64,000 nucleotides of DNA from Marinibaculum pumilum (GCF_042646425.1 NZ_JBHRTR010000015.1:203390-267389), one strand, 5' to 3'; counted from the stretch's first letter, positions 50,000-59,589 are shown. Translations and numbers: made by a program. The notes: generated by a model not told the origin, from the sequence alone.

Positions 50000-51232
50000 A
50001 TGCGTTTCCGGAACCCCCTGACGGCCCTGTCGGTCGCCGGTGCGGCGCTGCTGGGCCTCGCGGTCCTGGCGCCCGGAGCCGGCCTGACGCCCGCGGCGCA
50101 GGCCCAGGACAAGGACCCGATCAAGATCGCCCTGGTGCAGGGCACCAGCGGCTCGCCGCTGGAGGTCTTCTCCCGGCAGAGCCAGGACGGCTTCAGGCTC
50201 GGCGTCGAATATGCCACCGGTGGGTCGAACATGGTGCTGGACCGGCCGATCGAGATCATCACCAAGGACACCCAGTTCAAGCCCGACGTGGCGCGCGCCG
50301 TGCTGGCGGAGGCCTATGGCGAGGACGAGGTCGTGCTTGCGGTCGGCGGCACCTCGTCCGGCGTGACCATGGCGATGCTGCCGGTCGCGGCGGAATACGA
50401 GAAAATCCTTCTGGTGGAACCGGCCGTGGCGGACAGCCTGACCGGGCCCGATGCCAGTGAGTACATCTTCAAGACCTCGCGCAACTCGTCCATGGACATG
50501 CAGGCGCAGGCGCTGGCGCTGAAGCCGGACGAGAACCTCTATGTCGCCACCCTGGCGGAGGACTATGCCTTCGGCCGGGACGGCATCGCCGCCTTCAAGC
50601 GGGCGCTGGAAGGCACCGGCGCGCATGTGGTGCACGAGGAATACGTGCCGCTGAAGACCACCGACTATACCGCCCCGGGCCAGCGCCTGCTGGATGCGCT
50701 GAAGGACCAGCCCGGCCGCAAGGTGATCCTGATCTATGTCGCCGGTTCCGGCGACCCGATGGGCAAGCTGAAGGGCATGGCGCCGGAGCGCTATGACATT
50801 GAGCTGTCGACCGGCGGCCATATCCTCCCCGTCCTGCCGACCTACAAGCGGGTGCCCGGCATGGAAGGCGCCATCTACTACTATTACGAGGCGCCGAAGA
50901 ACCCGGTGAACGACTGGCTGGTCAAGACCCACCAGGAGCGCTTCAACTCGCCGCCGGACTTCTTCACCGCCGGCGGCATGGCCGCCGGCATCGCCGTGGT
51001 CGAGGCCCTGAAGAAGGCCGGCTCGACGGAGACGGCGGACCTGATCAAGGCGATGGAGGGCATGTCCTTCGAATCCCCGAAGGGCACGATGACCTTCCGC
51101 CCGGAGGACCATCAGGCGCTGCAGTCGATGTACCACTTCAAGATCAAGGTGGACCCGGACGTCGACTGGGCGATCCCGGAACTGGTCCGCGAGATCAAGC
51201 CGGAGGAGATGGACATCCCGGTCAACAAGTAG
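50000..51232 (+). CDS. LIV-type ABC transporter substrate-binding protein
   Basis: A 410-residue periplasmic binding protein of the branched-chain amino acid/amide (type I) class. The signal peptide (about 1-35) ends near AAQAQ-DK. The mature start IKIALVQGTSGSPLEVF, the ligand-loop segment AVGGTSSGVTMAMLPVAAEY and TLAEDYAFGRDGIAAFKRAL are family landmarks. A GGGAGGAGAGA site precedes ATG. It is first in the plus-strand transport operon and is separated from the ATPase gene by a strong hairpin, which usually raises binding-protein dosage. The ligand may be an amino acid, amide or aromatic acid and cannot be told from sequence. Confidence 0.93.
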   Translation: MRFRNPLTALSVAGAALLGLAVLAPGAGLTPAAQAQDKDPIKIALVQGTSGSPLEVFSRQSQDGFRLGVEYATGGSNMVLDRPIEIITKDTQFKPDVARAVLAEAYGEDEVVLAVGGTSSGVTMAMLPVAAEYEKILLVEPAVADSLTGPDASEYIFKTSRNSSMDMQAQALALKPDENLYVATLAEDYAFGRDGIAAFKRALEGTGAHVVHEEYVPLKTTDYTAPGQRLLDALKDQPGRKVILIYVAGSGDPMGKLKGMAPERYDIELSTGGHILPVLPTYKRVPGMEGAIYYYYEAPKNPVNDWLVKTHQERFNSPPDFFTAGGMAAGIAVVEALKKAGSTETADLIKAMEGMSFESPKGTMTFRPEDHQALQSMYHFKIKVDPDVDWAIPELVREIKPEEMDIPVNK

Positions 51233-51254
51233 CGGCCGGAGGCCTGGCTGCCGG

Positions 51255-51283
51255 CCCCCGGCGCCCTTCACGGGCGCCGGGGG
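51255..51283 (+). terminator. Intra-operon hairpin after the binding-protein gene
   Basis: Perfect 12-bp arms CCCCCGGCGCCC/GGGCGCCGGGGG close a TTCAC loop between the binding-protein stop and the ATPase start. No T tract follows. Its position fits an mRNA stabiliser or partial terminator that gives excess binding protein over the membrane components. Confidence 0.65.
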
Positions 51284-51302
51284 CGGTCGGGGCCCGGACA
51301 AG

Positions 51303-52112
51303 ATGACAGAGGCGCATCCAGACAGCATCCCGGCGGTGCATCCGGTCCTGGAGACCCGGGACCTGACGATCCGCTTCGGCGGCCATGTCGCCGTTTCGCA
51401 GGTCAGCTGCGCCTTCCAGGCCGGCAGCCTGACCGCCATCGTCGGCCCGAACGGCGCCGGCAAGACCACCTATTTCAACCTCATTTCCGGCCAGCTGCGG
51501 CAGAGCGCCGGGCGGGTCTTCCTGTTCGGCGAGGACATTTCCGGCCTGCCGGCGTCGAAGCGGGCGCTGCGCGGCATCGGCCGCGCCTTCCAGCTGACCA
51601 ACCTGTTTCCCAACCTGTTCGTGCTGGAGAATGTCCGGCTGGCGGTGCAGGCGCGGGCCCGCGCCGGCTTCGACCTGTTCAGCGTCGCCAACCGCCACCG
51701 GGAGCTGATCGAGCGGGCGGAACTGCTGCTCGACCAGGTGGCGCTGCTGGGGCAGGCCTACAACCGGGTGTCCGCCCTCAGCCATGGCGACCAGCGCAAG
51801 CTGGAAGTGGCGCTGCTGATGGCGCTGGAGCCGGAGGTGTTCATGTTCGACGAGCCGACTGCCGGCATGAGCGCCGACGACGCGCCGGTGATCCTGGACC
51901 TGATCCACGGCATCAAGGCGCGCGGCGACAAGACGATCCTGCTGGTGGAGCACAAGATGAACGTGGTCCGCGCCCTGGCCGACCGCATCGTCGTGCTGCA
52001 CAACGGCCAAAAGGTGGCGGACGGCGAGCCGGACGCGGTGATGGGCCTGCCGGTGGTGCAGGAGGCCTATCTGGGCGTCGCGCCCGGCAGCGGACAGGCG
52101 GCCGGGTCATGA
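51303..52112 (+). CDS. LIV-type ABC transporter ATP-binding protein (LivG-like)
   Basis: A 269-residue cytoplasmic ATPase. Walker A is VGPNGAGKTTYFNLISG, the family signature is RVSALSHGDQRKLEVALLMA (degenerate LSGGQ as in LivG), Walker B is VFMFDEPTAGMS, and the switch is LLVEHKMNVV. It is one of two ATPases in this importer. The stop overlaps the next gene's start by four bases. The SHGDQ variant of the ABC signature is common in LivG proteins. Confidence 0.95.
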   Translation: MTEAHPDSIPAVHPVLETRDLTIRFGGHVAVSQVSCAFQAGSLTAIVGPNGAGKTTYFNLISGQLRQSAGRVFLFGEDISGLPASKRALRGIGRAFQLTNLFPNLFVLENVRLAVQARARAGFDLFSVANRHRELIERAELLLDQVALLGQAYNRVSALSHGDQRKLEVALLMALEPEVFMFDEPTAGMSADDAPVILDLIHGIKARGDKTILLVEHKMNVVRALADRIVVLHNGQKVADGEPDAVMGLPVVQEAYLGVAPGSGQAAGS

Positions 52113-52837
52113 CGGAAGGGCCGCTGCTCAGCCTGGCCGGCGTGCATACCCATATCGGCCAGTACCACATCCTGCAGGGCATCGACCTGGAAGTGCCGCG
52201 CGGTGGCATGACCGTCCTGCTGGGCCGCAACGGCGCCGGCAAGACCACCACCCTGAAGACGATCATGGGCCTGCTGGCGCCGTCGCAGGGCGAGGTCCGC
52301 TTCCGCGGGCAGCCGATCGGCGGGCGGCGGCCGCATGCCAATGCGCGCGACGGCATCGCTTATGTGCCGGAGGACATGGGCATCTTCGCCGGCCTGACGG
52401 TGAAGGAGAACATGACCCTGGCCGCGCGGGAAGGCGCTTTTTCGGCGGACCGGCTGGACTGGCTGCTGACCCTGTTTCCGGCGCTGCGCAAGTTCTGGGA
52501 ATCGCCCGCCGGCGTGCTGTCCGGCGGGCAGAAGCAGATGCTGTCGATCGCCCGCGCGATGATCGAGCCGCGCGATCTGCTGCTGATCGACGAGCCGACG
52601 AAGGGGCTGGCACCGGCGATCATCACCGCCATGATCGATGCCTTCCGCGAACTGAAGCGGTCGGAGACGACGGTCCTGCTGGTGGAGCAGAACTTCCTGT
52701 TCGCCAGCTCGCTGGGCGACACCGTCGCGGTGGTGGACGATGGCCGCACCGTGCATCGCGGCACCATGGCGGAGCTGACCGCCGATGCCGAGCTGCAGGA
52801 GCGACTGCTGGGCCTGAGCCTGGAGGGGCATAGCTGA
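52109..52837 (+). CDS. LIV-type ABC transporter ATP-binding protein (LivF-like)
   Basis: A 242-residue ATPase partnering the preceding one. It has LLGRNGAGKTTTLKTIMG (Walker A), GIAYVPEDMGIFAGLTVKEN, VLSGGQKQMLSIARAM (signature) and LLLIDEPTKGLAP (Walker B). The LivF assignment rests on the Y-V-P-E loop and order. It overlaps the first ATPase by four bases (ATGA) and is followed by the permease gene after 25 bp. Confidence 0.95.
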   Translation: MTEGPLLSLAGVHTHIGQYHILQGIDLEVPRGGMTVLLGRNGAGKTTTLKTIMGLLAPSQGEVRFRGQPIGGRRPHANARDGIAYVPEDMGIFAGLTVKENMTLAAREGAFSADRLDWLLTLFPALRKFWESPAGVLSGGQKQMLSIARAMIEPRDLLLIDEPTKGLAPAIITAMIDAFRELKRSETTVLLVEQNFLFASSLGDTVAVVDDGRTVHRGTMAELTADAELQERLLGLSLEGHS

Positions 52838-52862
52838 TGTCTGGGACGTGCGGAGAGCGGGC

Positions 52863-53906
52863 ATGAGCGAGGCGCAAGATGCAGCGGCCGGGGAGGCCGC
52901 AGCCGGCCTGCCGCCGAAGCGGCTGCGCGACATCGTCGAGGCCTGGCTGCCGCCGCTGCTGGTGCCGCTGATCGTTCTGGTCGGCCTGCCGCTGATCGGC
53001 GGCCTGCCGCAATGGCTGACCCTGACCCTGGCCGGCCTGTCGATGGGCATGATGATCTTCCTGATGGCCGCCGGGCTGAGCCTGGTGTTCGGCCTGATGG
53101 ACGTGCTGAATTTCGGGCACGGCGCCTTCATCACCTTCGGTGCCTTCATCGCCGCCTCGGTCCTGGTGCCCCTCAACGCCTGGGTGACCGCGGAGTCGCT
53201 GCCGCTCAACCTGCTGGCGGTGCTGATCGCCGTGGCGGCGGCGGTGCTGTTCGGCCTCGCCATGGGCTTCCTGTTCGAGCGGATCGTGATCCGGCCGGTC
53301 TATGGCCAGCACCTGAAGCAGATCCTGATCACCATGGGCGCGCTGATCGTGGCGGAACAGCTGGTGCCGGTGATCTGGGGCGCGCTGCCGGTCAGCGTGC
53401 CGATGCCGAACGCCTTCGCCGGCACGGTGATCGTGGGCGAGGCGACCCTGGAGCGCTACCGGCTGCTGGCGGTGGCATTCGGCGTGCTGGTCTACATCGC
53501 CACCTATCTGACCCTGACCCGCACCCGCATCGGCCTGATCATCCGGGCCGGGGTGGAGAACCGCGACATGGTGGAGGCGCTGGGCTACCGGGTCACCGCG
53601 GTCTTCATCGGCGTCTTCGTCGCCGGCTCCGCCCTGGCCGCGGTCGGCGGCGTGATGTGGGGCCTGTACCGGGAGATCATCACCGCCCATGTCGGCAACG
53701 AGGTGATGATCCTGGTCTTCATCGTGGTGATCATCGGCGGGCTGGGCAGCCTGCGCGGCTCCCTGGTCGGCGCGCTGCTGGTCGGCCTGGTGACCAACTA
53801 TACCGGCTTCCTGGCGCCCAAGCTGGCGCTGGGCTCCACCCTGTTGCTGATGGTGCTGATCCTGCTCTGGCGCCCCACCGGCCTCTACCCGGCGACGAAG
53901 ACATGA
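52863..53906 (+). CDS. LIV-type ABC transporter permease (LivH-like)
   Basis: A 347-residue inner-membrane permease with about eight transmembrane helices and the LivH hallmark LSLVFGLMDVLNFGHGAFIT. An N-terminal 25-residue polar extension precedes the first helix. The start ATG 52863 is chosen over GTG 52848 because GGAG lies seven bases upstream. The C-terminal IIGGLGSLRGSLVGALLVGL is typical of the class. It forms the translocation pore with the LivM-like protein encoded next. Confidence 0.94.
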   Translation: MSEAQDAAAGEAAAGLPPKRLRDIVEAWLPPLLVPLIVLVGLPLIGGLPQWLTLTLAGLSMGMMIFLMAAGLSLVFGLMDVLNFGHGAFITFGAFIAASVLVPLNAWVTAESLPLNLLAVLIAVAAAVLFGLAMGFLFERIVIRPVYGQHLKQILITMGALIVAEQLVPVIWGALPVSVPMPNAFAGTVIVGEATLERYRLLAVAFGVLVYIATYLTLTRTRIGLIIRAGVENRDMVEALGYRVTAVFIGVFVAGSALAAVGGVMWGLYREIITAHVGNEVMILVFIVVIIGGLGSLRGSLVGALLVGLVTNYTGFLAPKLALGSTLLLMVLILLWRPTGLYPATKT

Positions 53907-53946
53907 GGGCGACAGGTTCAGAAATGGGCGCCGCCGGAGCCGCGCC

Positions 53947-55008
53947 ATGCTGATGGACGGGCTGCTCTCCGGCGACCGCTTCCGCAGCCCTGTGCTGGCA
54001 GGCGTCATCGCGCTGATCACGGTGGCGCTGGTGGTCTTGCCCTTCGCCGATGACGGGCCGCGGGCGCTGGCGATGGGCGCGCGGATCTGCATCTTCGTGG
54101 TGCTGGTGGCCAGCTACGACGTGCTGCTGGGCTATACCGGCATCGTCTCCTTCGCGCATACCATGTTCTTCGGCTTCGGCGCCTATGGCGCGGCGATCGC
54201 GCTGGACAATATGGGCGCCAGCTGGGGGGCGATCGGCCTGGGGACCCTGGCGGCGCTGGGGGTCAGCATCGTCGTCGCGGTGGCGATCGGGCTTTTGTCC
54301 CTGCGGGTGCGGGCGATCTTCTTCGCCATGATCACCCTGGCGGCGGCCAGCTTCGTGCTGATCCTGGCCAGCCAGCTGCACGAATTCACCGGCGGCGAGG
54401 ACGGCATCACCTATTCGGTGCCGCGGATGCTGAAACCGGCCTTCAAGCTGTTCGACGGTGAGATCCTCGGCCTGCGCTTCAGCGGCAAGATCGTCTCCTA
54501 CTACCTGGTCTTCCTGGTCAGCGCGGTGCTGTTCCTGGTGATGCTGCGGGTGGTGAACTCGCCCTTCGGCCGGGTGCTGCTGGCGATCCGCGAGAACGAG
54601 TTCCGCGCCGAGGCGCTGGGCTACCGGGTGGTGGCCTACCGCACCGCCTCCTTCGTCTTCGCCGCCTGCATGGCGACCCTCGCCGGCGTGCTGTCGGCGG
54701 TCTGGCTGCGCTATACCGGGCCGGACACCAGCATGTCCTTTGCGATCATGATCGACGTCCTGCTGATGCTGGTGATCGGCGGCATGGCGTCGATGTACGG
54801 CGCGATCATCGGCGTGGTGATCATGAACCTGGCGCAGTTCTACCTGCAGGACCTGATGGAGGTCGGCATGGAGGCGACGATCTCCCTGCCGCTGATCCCG
54901 GAGCTGATCGCGCCGGAGCGCTGGCTGCTCTGGCTCGGCGTGCTGTTCATCCTCTGCGTCTACCACTTCCCGGCGGGGATCGTCGGCCGGCTGCGCGGCC
55001 TGAAATAG
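53947..55008 (+). CDS. LIV-type ABC transporter permease (LivM-like)
   Basis: A 353-residue permease with the LivM-type motif YDVLLGYTGIVSFAHTMFFG and the cytoplasmic coupling segment AIRENEFRAEALGYRVVAYR. About nine transmembrane helices are expected. It starts 40 bp after LivH. It completes the five-component importer (binding protein, two ATPases, two permeases) and is followed by a MetE-like gene, 23 bp on, suggesting that the imported compound is processed by the downstream enzymes. Confidence 0.94.
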   Translation: MLMDGLLSGDRFRSPVLAGVIALITVALVVLPFADDGPRALAMGARICIFVVLVASYDVLLGYTGIVSFAHTMFFGFGAYGAAIALDNMGASWGAIGLGTLAALGVSIVVAVAIGLLSLRVRAIFFAMITLAAASFVLILASQLHEFTGGEDGITYSVPRMLKPAFKLFDGEILGLRFSGKIVSYYLVFLVSAVLFLVMLRVVNSPFGRVLLAIRENEFRAEALGYRVVAYRTASFVFAACMATLAGVLSAVWLRYTGPDTSMSFAIMIDVLLMLVIGGMASMYGAIIGVVIMNLAQFYLQDLMEVGMEATISLPLIPELIAPERWLLWLGVLFILCVYHFPAGIVGRLRGLK

Positions 55009-55031
55009 AACAACGAAGGGGGAGGAAGGCG

Positions 55032-56132
55032 ATGACGGCAAGGCCACCGTTCCGTGCCGAGCAGGTGGGCAGCCTGCTGCGGCCGCCGGTGTTGAAGGCG
55101 GCGCATGGCCGGCTGCGCCGCGGCGAGATCGACCAGGCGGGCTACGACGCGGTGCTGCAGGCGGCGATCGCCGATGCGGTCCGGATGCAGGAGGCGGCCG
55201 GCCTGCAGTCGATCTCCGACGGCGAGTTCGGCCGCTCGTCCTGGTTCGGCTTCTTCTTCGAGCGGATGAGCGGCTTCGAACTTGAACCTTCCGCCTTCCG
55301 CTTCAAGGACGGCAGCGGCGAGACCTTCGAATGGCCGACCTGCCATGCCTGCGAGACGATCCGCCGCCACCGCCCGATCTGCGTGGACGAGTATCGGCGC
55401 CTGCGAAGCCTGACCGCCCGCACCCCGAAGGTGACCATGCCGTCGCCCAGCGCCTTCCACTTCTTCCGCCTGGACGCCCCCGCCGACCCGGCCGCCTATC
55501 CGGATGTCGAACGCTACTGGGACGACCTGGTGGCGGTCTACCGCGCGGAGGTCGGCGACCTGATCGCGGCGGGCTGCAGCTACATCCAGTTCGACGAGGT
55601 GCCGCTGGCGATGCTCTGCGACCCGTCGATCCGGGAACAGGTGCAGGGCCTGGGCGGCGATCCGGAGGCCCTGGCCGGCCGCTATGTCGATGCCATCGCC
55701 CGGATCCTGGCGGGGTTCGAGGGGCAGGCCACCTTCGGCATGCATCTCTGCCGCGGCAATTTCCGCAGCCGCTGGATGGCAGCGGGCGGCTACGAGCCGG
55801 TGGCGGAGCGGCTGTTCAACGGCGCGCCGGTCGACGTCTTCTTCCTGGAATACGACACCGAGCGCGCCGGCGGCTTCGAGCCGCTGCGCTTCCTGCCGGC
55901 GGGCAGGCATGCGGTGCTGGGCCTGGTCTCCACCAAGACGCCGGAGCTGGAGCCGGCGGCCGAGCTGCGCCGGCGGATCGACGCGGCGGCGAAGCTGGCG
56001 CCGCTGGACCGGCTGTCGCTCAGCCCGCAATGCGGCTTCGCCTCGGTCGCCGGCGGCAATTCCATCGGGCCCGAGGCGGAGGCGGCAAAGCTGAAGCTGG
56101 TCGCCGATGTCGCGGCCGAGGTCTGGCACTGA
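55032..56132 (+). CDS. MetE C-terminal-like zinc methyltransferase
   Basis: A 366-residue protein of the cobalamin-independent methionine synthase/UROD superfamily, single-barrel (MetE C-terminal half) type. The N-terminal RAEQVGSLLRPPVLKAA, the substrate loop GLQSISDGEFGRSSWFGFF and candidate zinc ligands His and Cys in MHLCRGNF, Glu in FFLEYDTERAG and Cys in LSPQCGFASV match known family ligands. Such stand-alone proteins are usually epoxyalkane:CoM-transferase- or YxjG-like and may use thiols other than homocysteine. The start follows GGGGGAGGAAGGCG, ideal spacing. It sits inside the LIV/GMC/TRAP block, hinting at demethylation or thiol chemistry on an imported compound. Confidence 0.88.
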   Translation: MTARPPFRAEQVGSLLRPPVLKAAHGRLRRGEIDQAGYDAVLQAAIADAVRMQEAAGLQSISDGEFGRSSWFGFFFERMSGFELEPSAFRFKDGSGETFEWPTCHACETIRRHRPICVDEYRRLRSLTARTPKVTMPSPSAFHFFRLDAPADPAAYPDVERYWDDLVAVYRAEVGDLIAAGCSYIQFDEVPLAMLCDPSIREQVQGLGGDPEALAGRYVDAIARILAGFEGQATFGMHLCRGNFRSRWMAAGGYEPVAERLFNGAPVDVFFLEYDTERAGGFEPLRFLPAGRHAVLGLVSTKTPELEPAAELRRRIDAAAKLAPLDRLSLSPQCGFASVAGGNSIGPEAEAAKLKLVADVAAEVWH

Positions 56133-56175
56133 CGGCCCGGTTCGCCATTGGCATGCCCTGATGCGGCGAGAGGCC

Positions 56176-57804
56176 ATGCCGGCTTTGGAATCCTTCGACT
56201 ATGTCATCGTCGGCGCCGGCTCCGCTGGCTGCGTGCTGGCCAACCGGCTGAGCGCGGATCCGGGCATCTCCGTGCTGCTGCTGGAGGCCGGCGGCTGGGA
56301 CCGCGACCCGCTGGTCCACCTGCCGCTGGGCTGGGGGAGGATCCTGCTGCAGCGCCGCCATGACTGGATGTATTTCTGCGAGCCGGAGGACAATGTCGGC
56401 GGCCGCGCGGTCGAATGCGCCCGCGGCAGGCTGGTCGGCGGCTGTTCCTCCACCAATGCGATGGCCTTCGTCCGCGGCCATCGCTGCGACTATGACCGCT
56501 GGGCCGCCGACGGACTGCCCGACTGGTCGTTCGAGAGGGTGCTTCCCTATTTCCGCGGGCTGGAGGACTGGGAGGGCGGCGACAGCGACCTGCGCGGCGG
56601 TGGCGGGCCGCTGCGCACCCAGTATTGCCGCTACGCCGACCCGCTGGTCGATGCCTTCGCGGAAGCGGGGGGCCAGGCCGGCTATCTCTGGACCGACGAC
56701 TACAATGCCGCGCAGCAGGAGGGCTTCGCCCGGCTGCAGATGACGATCCGGAACGGACGCCGGGCCTCCGCCGCCACCGCCTATCTGCACCCCGTGCGCC
56801 GCCGGCGGAACCTGGCGGTCGTCACGGGTGCGACGGTGACCCGGCTGCGGATCGCCGAGGGGCGCTGTACCGGCCTGGACTATCGCCGGGACGGCAGCCT
56901 GCACCAGGTGCGGGCGGCGCGGGAGGTGATCCTGTCGGCTGGCACGATCAACAGCCCGCAGCTGCTGATGCTGTCGGGCATCGGCCCGCCGGAGCAGCTG
57001 GCAGCGCAGGGCATCGAAACGGTTCTGCCGTTGCCCGGGGTGGGCCGCAACCTGCAGGACCATGCCTCCGCGATGCTGGCCTGGCGGCGCAGCGCGCCGG
57101 GGCCGCTGGCCCGCAGGATGCGCGCCGACCGGATCGGCCTGGACCTGCTGCGCACCTGGATGACCGGTCGTGGCATTGCCGGCGACGTGCCCGGCGGCAT
57201 TGTGGCCTTCCTGCGCAGTGGGGTGGGCGACGGAACGGAGGGGGCGCCGCTGCCCGATCTCCAGCTGCTGTTCACCGCCGCGCCGATCACTGCCGGGCCC
57301 TGGCTGCCGCCGTTCCGGTGGCCCTACGACGACGGCTTTGCGATCCGCGCGGTGGCGATCCGGCCGCGGAGCCGGGGCGAGGTCGCCCTGCGGTCGGCGG
57401 ACCCGCACGAGGCGCCCCGCATTCGCCAGAACTTCCTGTCGGACGAACGCGATCGCGCGGTGCTGCGCGCCGGTGTCCGGATCGCCCGCCAGCTGGCCGC
57501 CCAGCCGGCGATGCGGCCCTTCATCGCGGCGGAAACCCTGCCGGGCCCGGACTGCGAGAGCGATGCGCAGATCGATGCCCATATCCGGCAGACCCTGATC
57601 ACCGTCCATCACCCGGCGGGGACCTGCCGGATGGGGCATGACGACAGCGCGGTGGTCGACGGCGCGCTGCGGGTGCGGGGCATCGCCGGGCTGCGGGTGG
57701 TGGATGCCTCGGTCATGCCGACGATTCCGGGCGGCAATATCAACGCCGCGGTCACGATGATCGCGGAGAAGGCGTCGGACCTGATCCTGGGGCGCGCCGG
57801 ATGA
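56176..57804 (+). CDS. GMC-family FAD oxidoreductase
   Basis: A 542-residue flavoprotein of the glucose-methanol-choline family, choline/alcohol-dehydrogenase-like. The FAD motif is VIVGAGSAGCVLANRLSAD, GMC signature 1 is RGRLVGGCSSTNAM, signature 2 is SAGTINSPQLLMLSGIGP, and the catalytic His region is VHHPAGTCRMGHD. The C-terminal PGGNINAAVTMIAEKASDLI is typical. Starts at 56161 (no ribosome site) and 56107 (overlapping the previous gene) are possible. ATG 56176 with GGCGAG upstream is preferred. The stop overlaps the TRAP small-permease start by four bases. The oxidised alcohol substrate is unknown but is presumably delivered by one of the neighbouring importers. Confidence 0.93.
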   Translation: MPALESFDYVIVGAGSAGCVLANRLSADPGISVLLLEAGGWDRDPLVHLPLGWGRILLQRRHDWMYFCEPEDNVGGRAVECARGRLVGGCSSTNAMAFVRGHRCDYDRWAADGLPDWSFERVLPYFRGLEDWEGGDSDLRGGGGPLRTQYCRYADPLVDAFAEAGGQAGYLWTDDYNAAQQEGFARLQMTIRNGRRASAATAYLHPVRRRRNLAVVTGATVTRLRIAEGRCTGLDYRRDGSLHQVRAAREVILSAGTINSPQLLMLSGIGPPEQLAAQGIETVLPLPGVGRNLQDHASAMLAWRRSAPGPLARRMRADRIGLDLLRTWMTGRGIAGDVPGGIVAFLRSGVGDGTEGAPLPDLQLLFTAAPITAGPWLPPFRWPYDDGFAIRAVAIRPRSRGEVALRSADPHEAPRIRQNFLSDERDRAVLRAGVRIARQLAAQPAMRPFIAAETLPGPDCESDAQIDAHIRQTLITVHHPAGTCRMGHDDSAVVDGALRVRGIAGLRVVDASVMPTIPGGNINAAVTMIAEKASDLILGRAG

Positions 57805-58301
57805 GCCTGCTGCACAGGTGGGTGCGGGGCCTGCTCGGCATCGTGCTGCTGGCGATGGTGCTGCTGAACGTCGCCAACGCGGCCGGGCGCTACCTGTTCG
57901 CCGCTTCGATCACCGGCGCCGACGAGATCCTGGTCTTCGCCATGATCTTCCTGGTCATCCTGGGCGCCGTGCTGGCGCTGGCCCTGCGCAGCCATATCGC
58001 GCTGGAACTGCTGCCGTCGCACCTGAAGGGACGCAGCGCGTCCGCCCTGTTCGTCCTGCACGACCTGGCGACACTGTGCATCGCCGGCTTCGCCGCCGAC
58101 GCGTCCTGGCAGTTCGTGCAGCGCATCGCGGCGATCAATCCGCGCAGCATGGCGCTGGGCCTGCCGATGGCGATCCCGCATGCCGCATTGCTCGCCGGGC
58201 TGGCCGGCCTGGCGGCATTGGCCTTGTTCCTCCTGGTGCGTGACCTGCGGGCGCTGCTGCGTGCAGGTGCGGAGGCGGCGGACGGGGGAGGGGGCGCATG
58301 A
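57801..58301 (+). CDS. TRAP transporter small permease (DctQ-like)
   Basis: A 166-residue membrane protein with four transmembrane helices of the TRAP DctQ family. The characteristic segment is NVANAAGRYLFAASITGADEILVFAMIFLVILGAV, broken here for length: NVANAAGRYLF, then ITGADEILVFAMIFLVILG. It overlaps the GMC oxidoreductase stop (ATGA) and the large-permease start (ATGA), so the three are translationally coupled. Confidence 0.92.
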   Translation: MSLLHRWVRGLLGIVLLAMVLLNVANAAGRYLFAASITGADEILVFAMIFLVILGAVLALALRSHIALELLPSHLKGRSASALFVLHDLATLCIAGFAADASWQFVQRIAAINPRSMALGLPMAIPHAALLAGLAGLAALALFLLVRDLRALLRAGAEAADGGGGA

Positions 58302-59569
58302 CCTTGACCCTCCTCGCCCTCCCGGTCGTCCTTCTGCTGTTGGGCCTGCCGGTCTTCCTGGTCCTGCTCGGGGCTGCGGTCGCGACCCTGTTCCTTGTCC
58401 TGCCGATCCCGGTGCCGGCCCTGCATCAGGTGTTCTTCGGGGGTCTCGACAACTACGCGCTGCTGGCCGTCCCGTTCTTCGTGCTGGCCGGCGAACTGAT
58501 GGGCCGCGGCGGTATCGCGCAGCGCCTGATCGACTGGGTGCTGGCCCTGTCGGGGCGGGTGCCCGGCAGCCTCGGCGTGGCAACCGTCGGCGCCTCCGCC
58601 ATGCTGGGTGCGATCTCGGGCTCCAGCGTCGCGGCGGTGGCCAGCCTGAGCCGCACCCTGTTCCCCAGGCTGGAGGCCGCCGGCTATGGCCGCGGCCGGT
58701 CGGCGGGGCTGATCGCCGCTTCCGGCGCGATCGACATCGTGATCCCGCCCAGCATCGCGCTGATCCTCTATGGCCTGGCGGCCGAGCAGTCGATCCCGCG
58801 GCTGTTCCTCGCCGGGCTGCTGCCCGGCCTGCTGCTGGCGCTGCTGATGGCCGGCGCGGTGGTGCTGATCGCGCTGCGGGCCGGCATCCCGCGCAGCGGC
58901 GGCTTCGATGCCGCGACCGTCTGGCGCACGACCCGGGCGGCATTCTGGGGGCTGCTTATGCCGGTCGTCGTGCTGGGCGGCATCTATCTGGGCTGGTTCT
59001 CGCCGACGGAGGCGGGCGGCGTGGCGAGCCTCTACGCGATGCTGGTCGCGCGCTACGTCTACCGGTCGATGGGTTGGGGCGCGATCCTGCAGGCGGCAGC
59101 AGACGCGGCGATCCTGTCGGCGAAGATCCTGGTGATCGTCGCCGCGGCCGGGCTGGTGACCTGGATCCTGACCACCCAGGGGGTGCCGCAGGCGATCAGC
59201 GCCTGGATGCAGTCCCTGGCCCTGGCGCCATGGGCGTTCCTGGTCGGCGTCAACCTGGTGCTGCTGCTGGTCGGCTGCATCCTCGACCCGACCTCGGCGA
59301 TCCTGGTGCTGGCGCCGTTGCTGGTGCCGGTGGCGGTTGCCCTGGGGATCGATCCGATCCATTTCGGCGTGGTGATGACGGTCAACCTGGCGATCGGCAT
59401 GTTCACGCCGCCCTTCGGGTTGAACCTGTTCGTCGCGCAGACTGCGACCGGCGTGGCCGCGCACCGGCTCTATCTCGGCGTCCTGCCGTTCGTCGCGGTC
59501 CAGGTGACCGCGCTTCTGCTGGTAACCTATCTGCCGGCGCTCTCGCTGCTGCTGGGGCGCGCCATCTGA
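58298..59569 (+). CDS. TRAP transporter large permease (DctM-like)
   Basis: A 423-residue integral membrane protein with about twelve helices, the ion-coupled translocation subunit of TRAP importers. Family landmarks are LLAVPFFVLAGELMGRGGIA, SASMLGAISGSSVAAVASL in shortened form (GAISGSSVAAVA), DIVIPPSIALILYG and the C-terminal FTPPFGLNLFVAQT. It is translationally coupled to the small permease. It is followed by the binding-protein gene after 20 bp, an inverted order relative to many dctPQM operons. Confidence 0.95.
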   Translation: MTLTLLALPVVLLLLGLPVFLVLLGAAVATLFLVLPIPVPALHQVFFGGLDNYALLAVPFFVLAGELMGRGGIAQRLIDWVLALSGRVPGSLGVATVGASAMLGAISGSSVAAVASLSRTLFPRLEAAGYGRGRSAGLIAASGAIDIVIPPSIALILYGLAAEQSIPRLFLAGLLPGLLLALLMAGAVVLIALRAGIPRSGGFDAATVWRTTRAAFWGLLMPVVVLGGIYLGWFSPTEAGGVASLYAMLVARYVYRSMGWGAILQAAADAAILSAKILVIVAAAGLVTWILTTQGVPQAISAWMQSLALAPWAFLVGVNLVLLLVGCILDPTSAILVLAPLLVPVAVALGIDPIHFGVVMTVNLAIGMFTPPFGLNLFVAQTATGVAAHRLYLGVLPFVAVQVTALLLVTYLPALSLLLGRAI

Positions 59570-59589
59570 CCCGGGGGGAGGGGCCCGCC

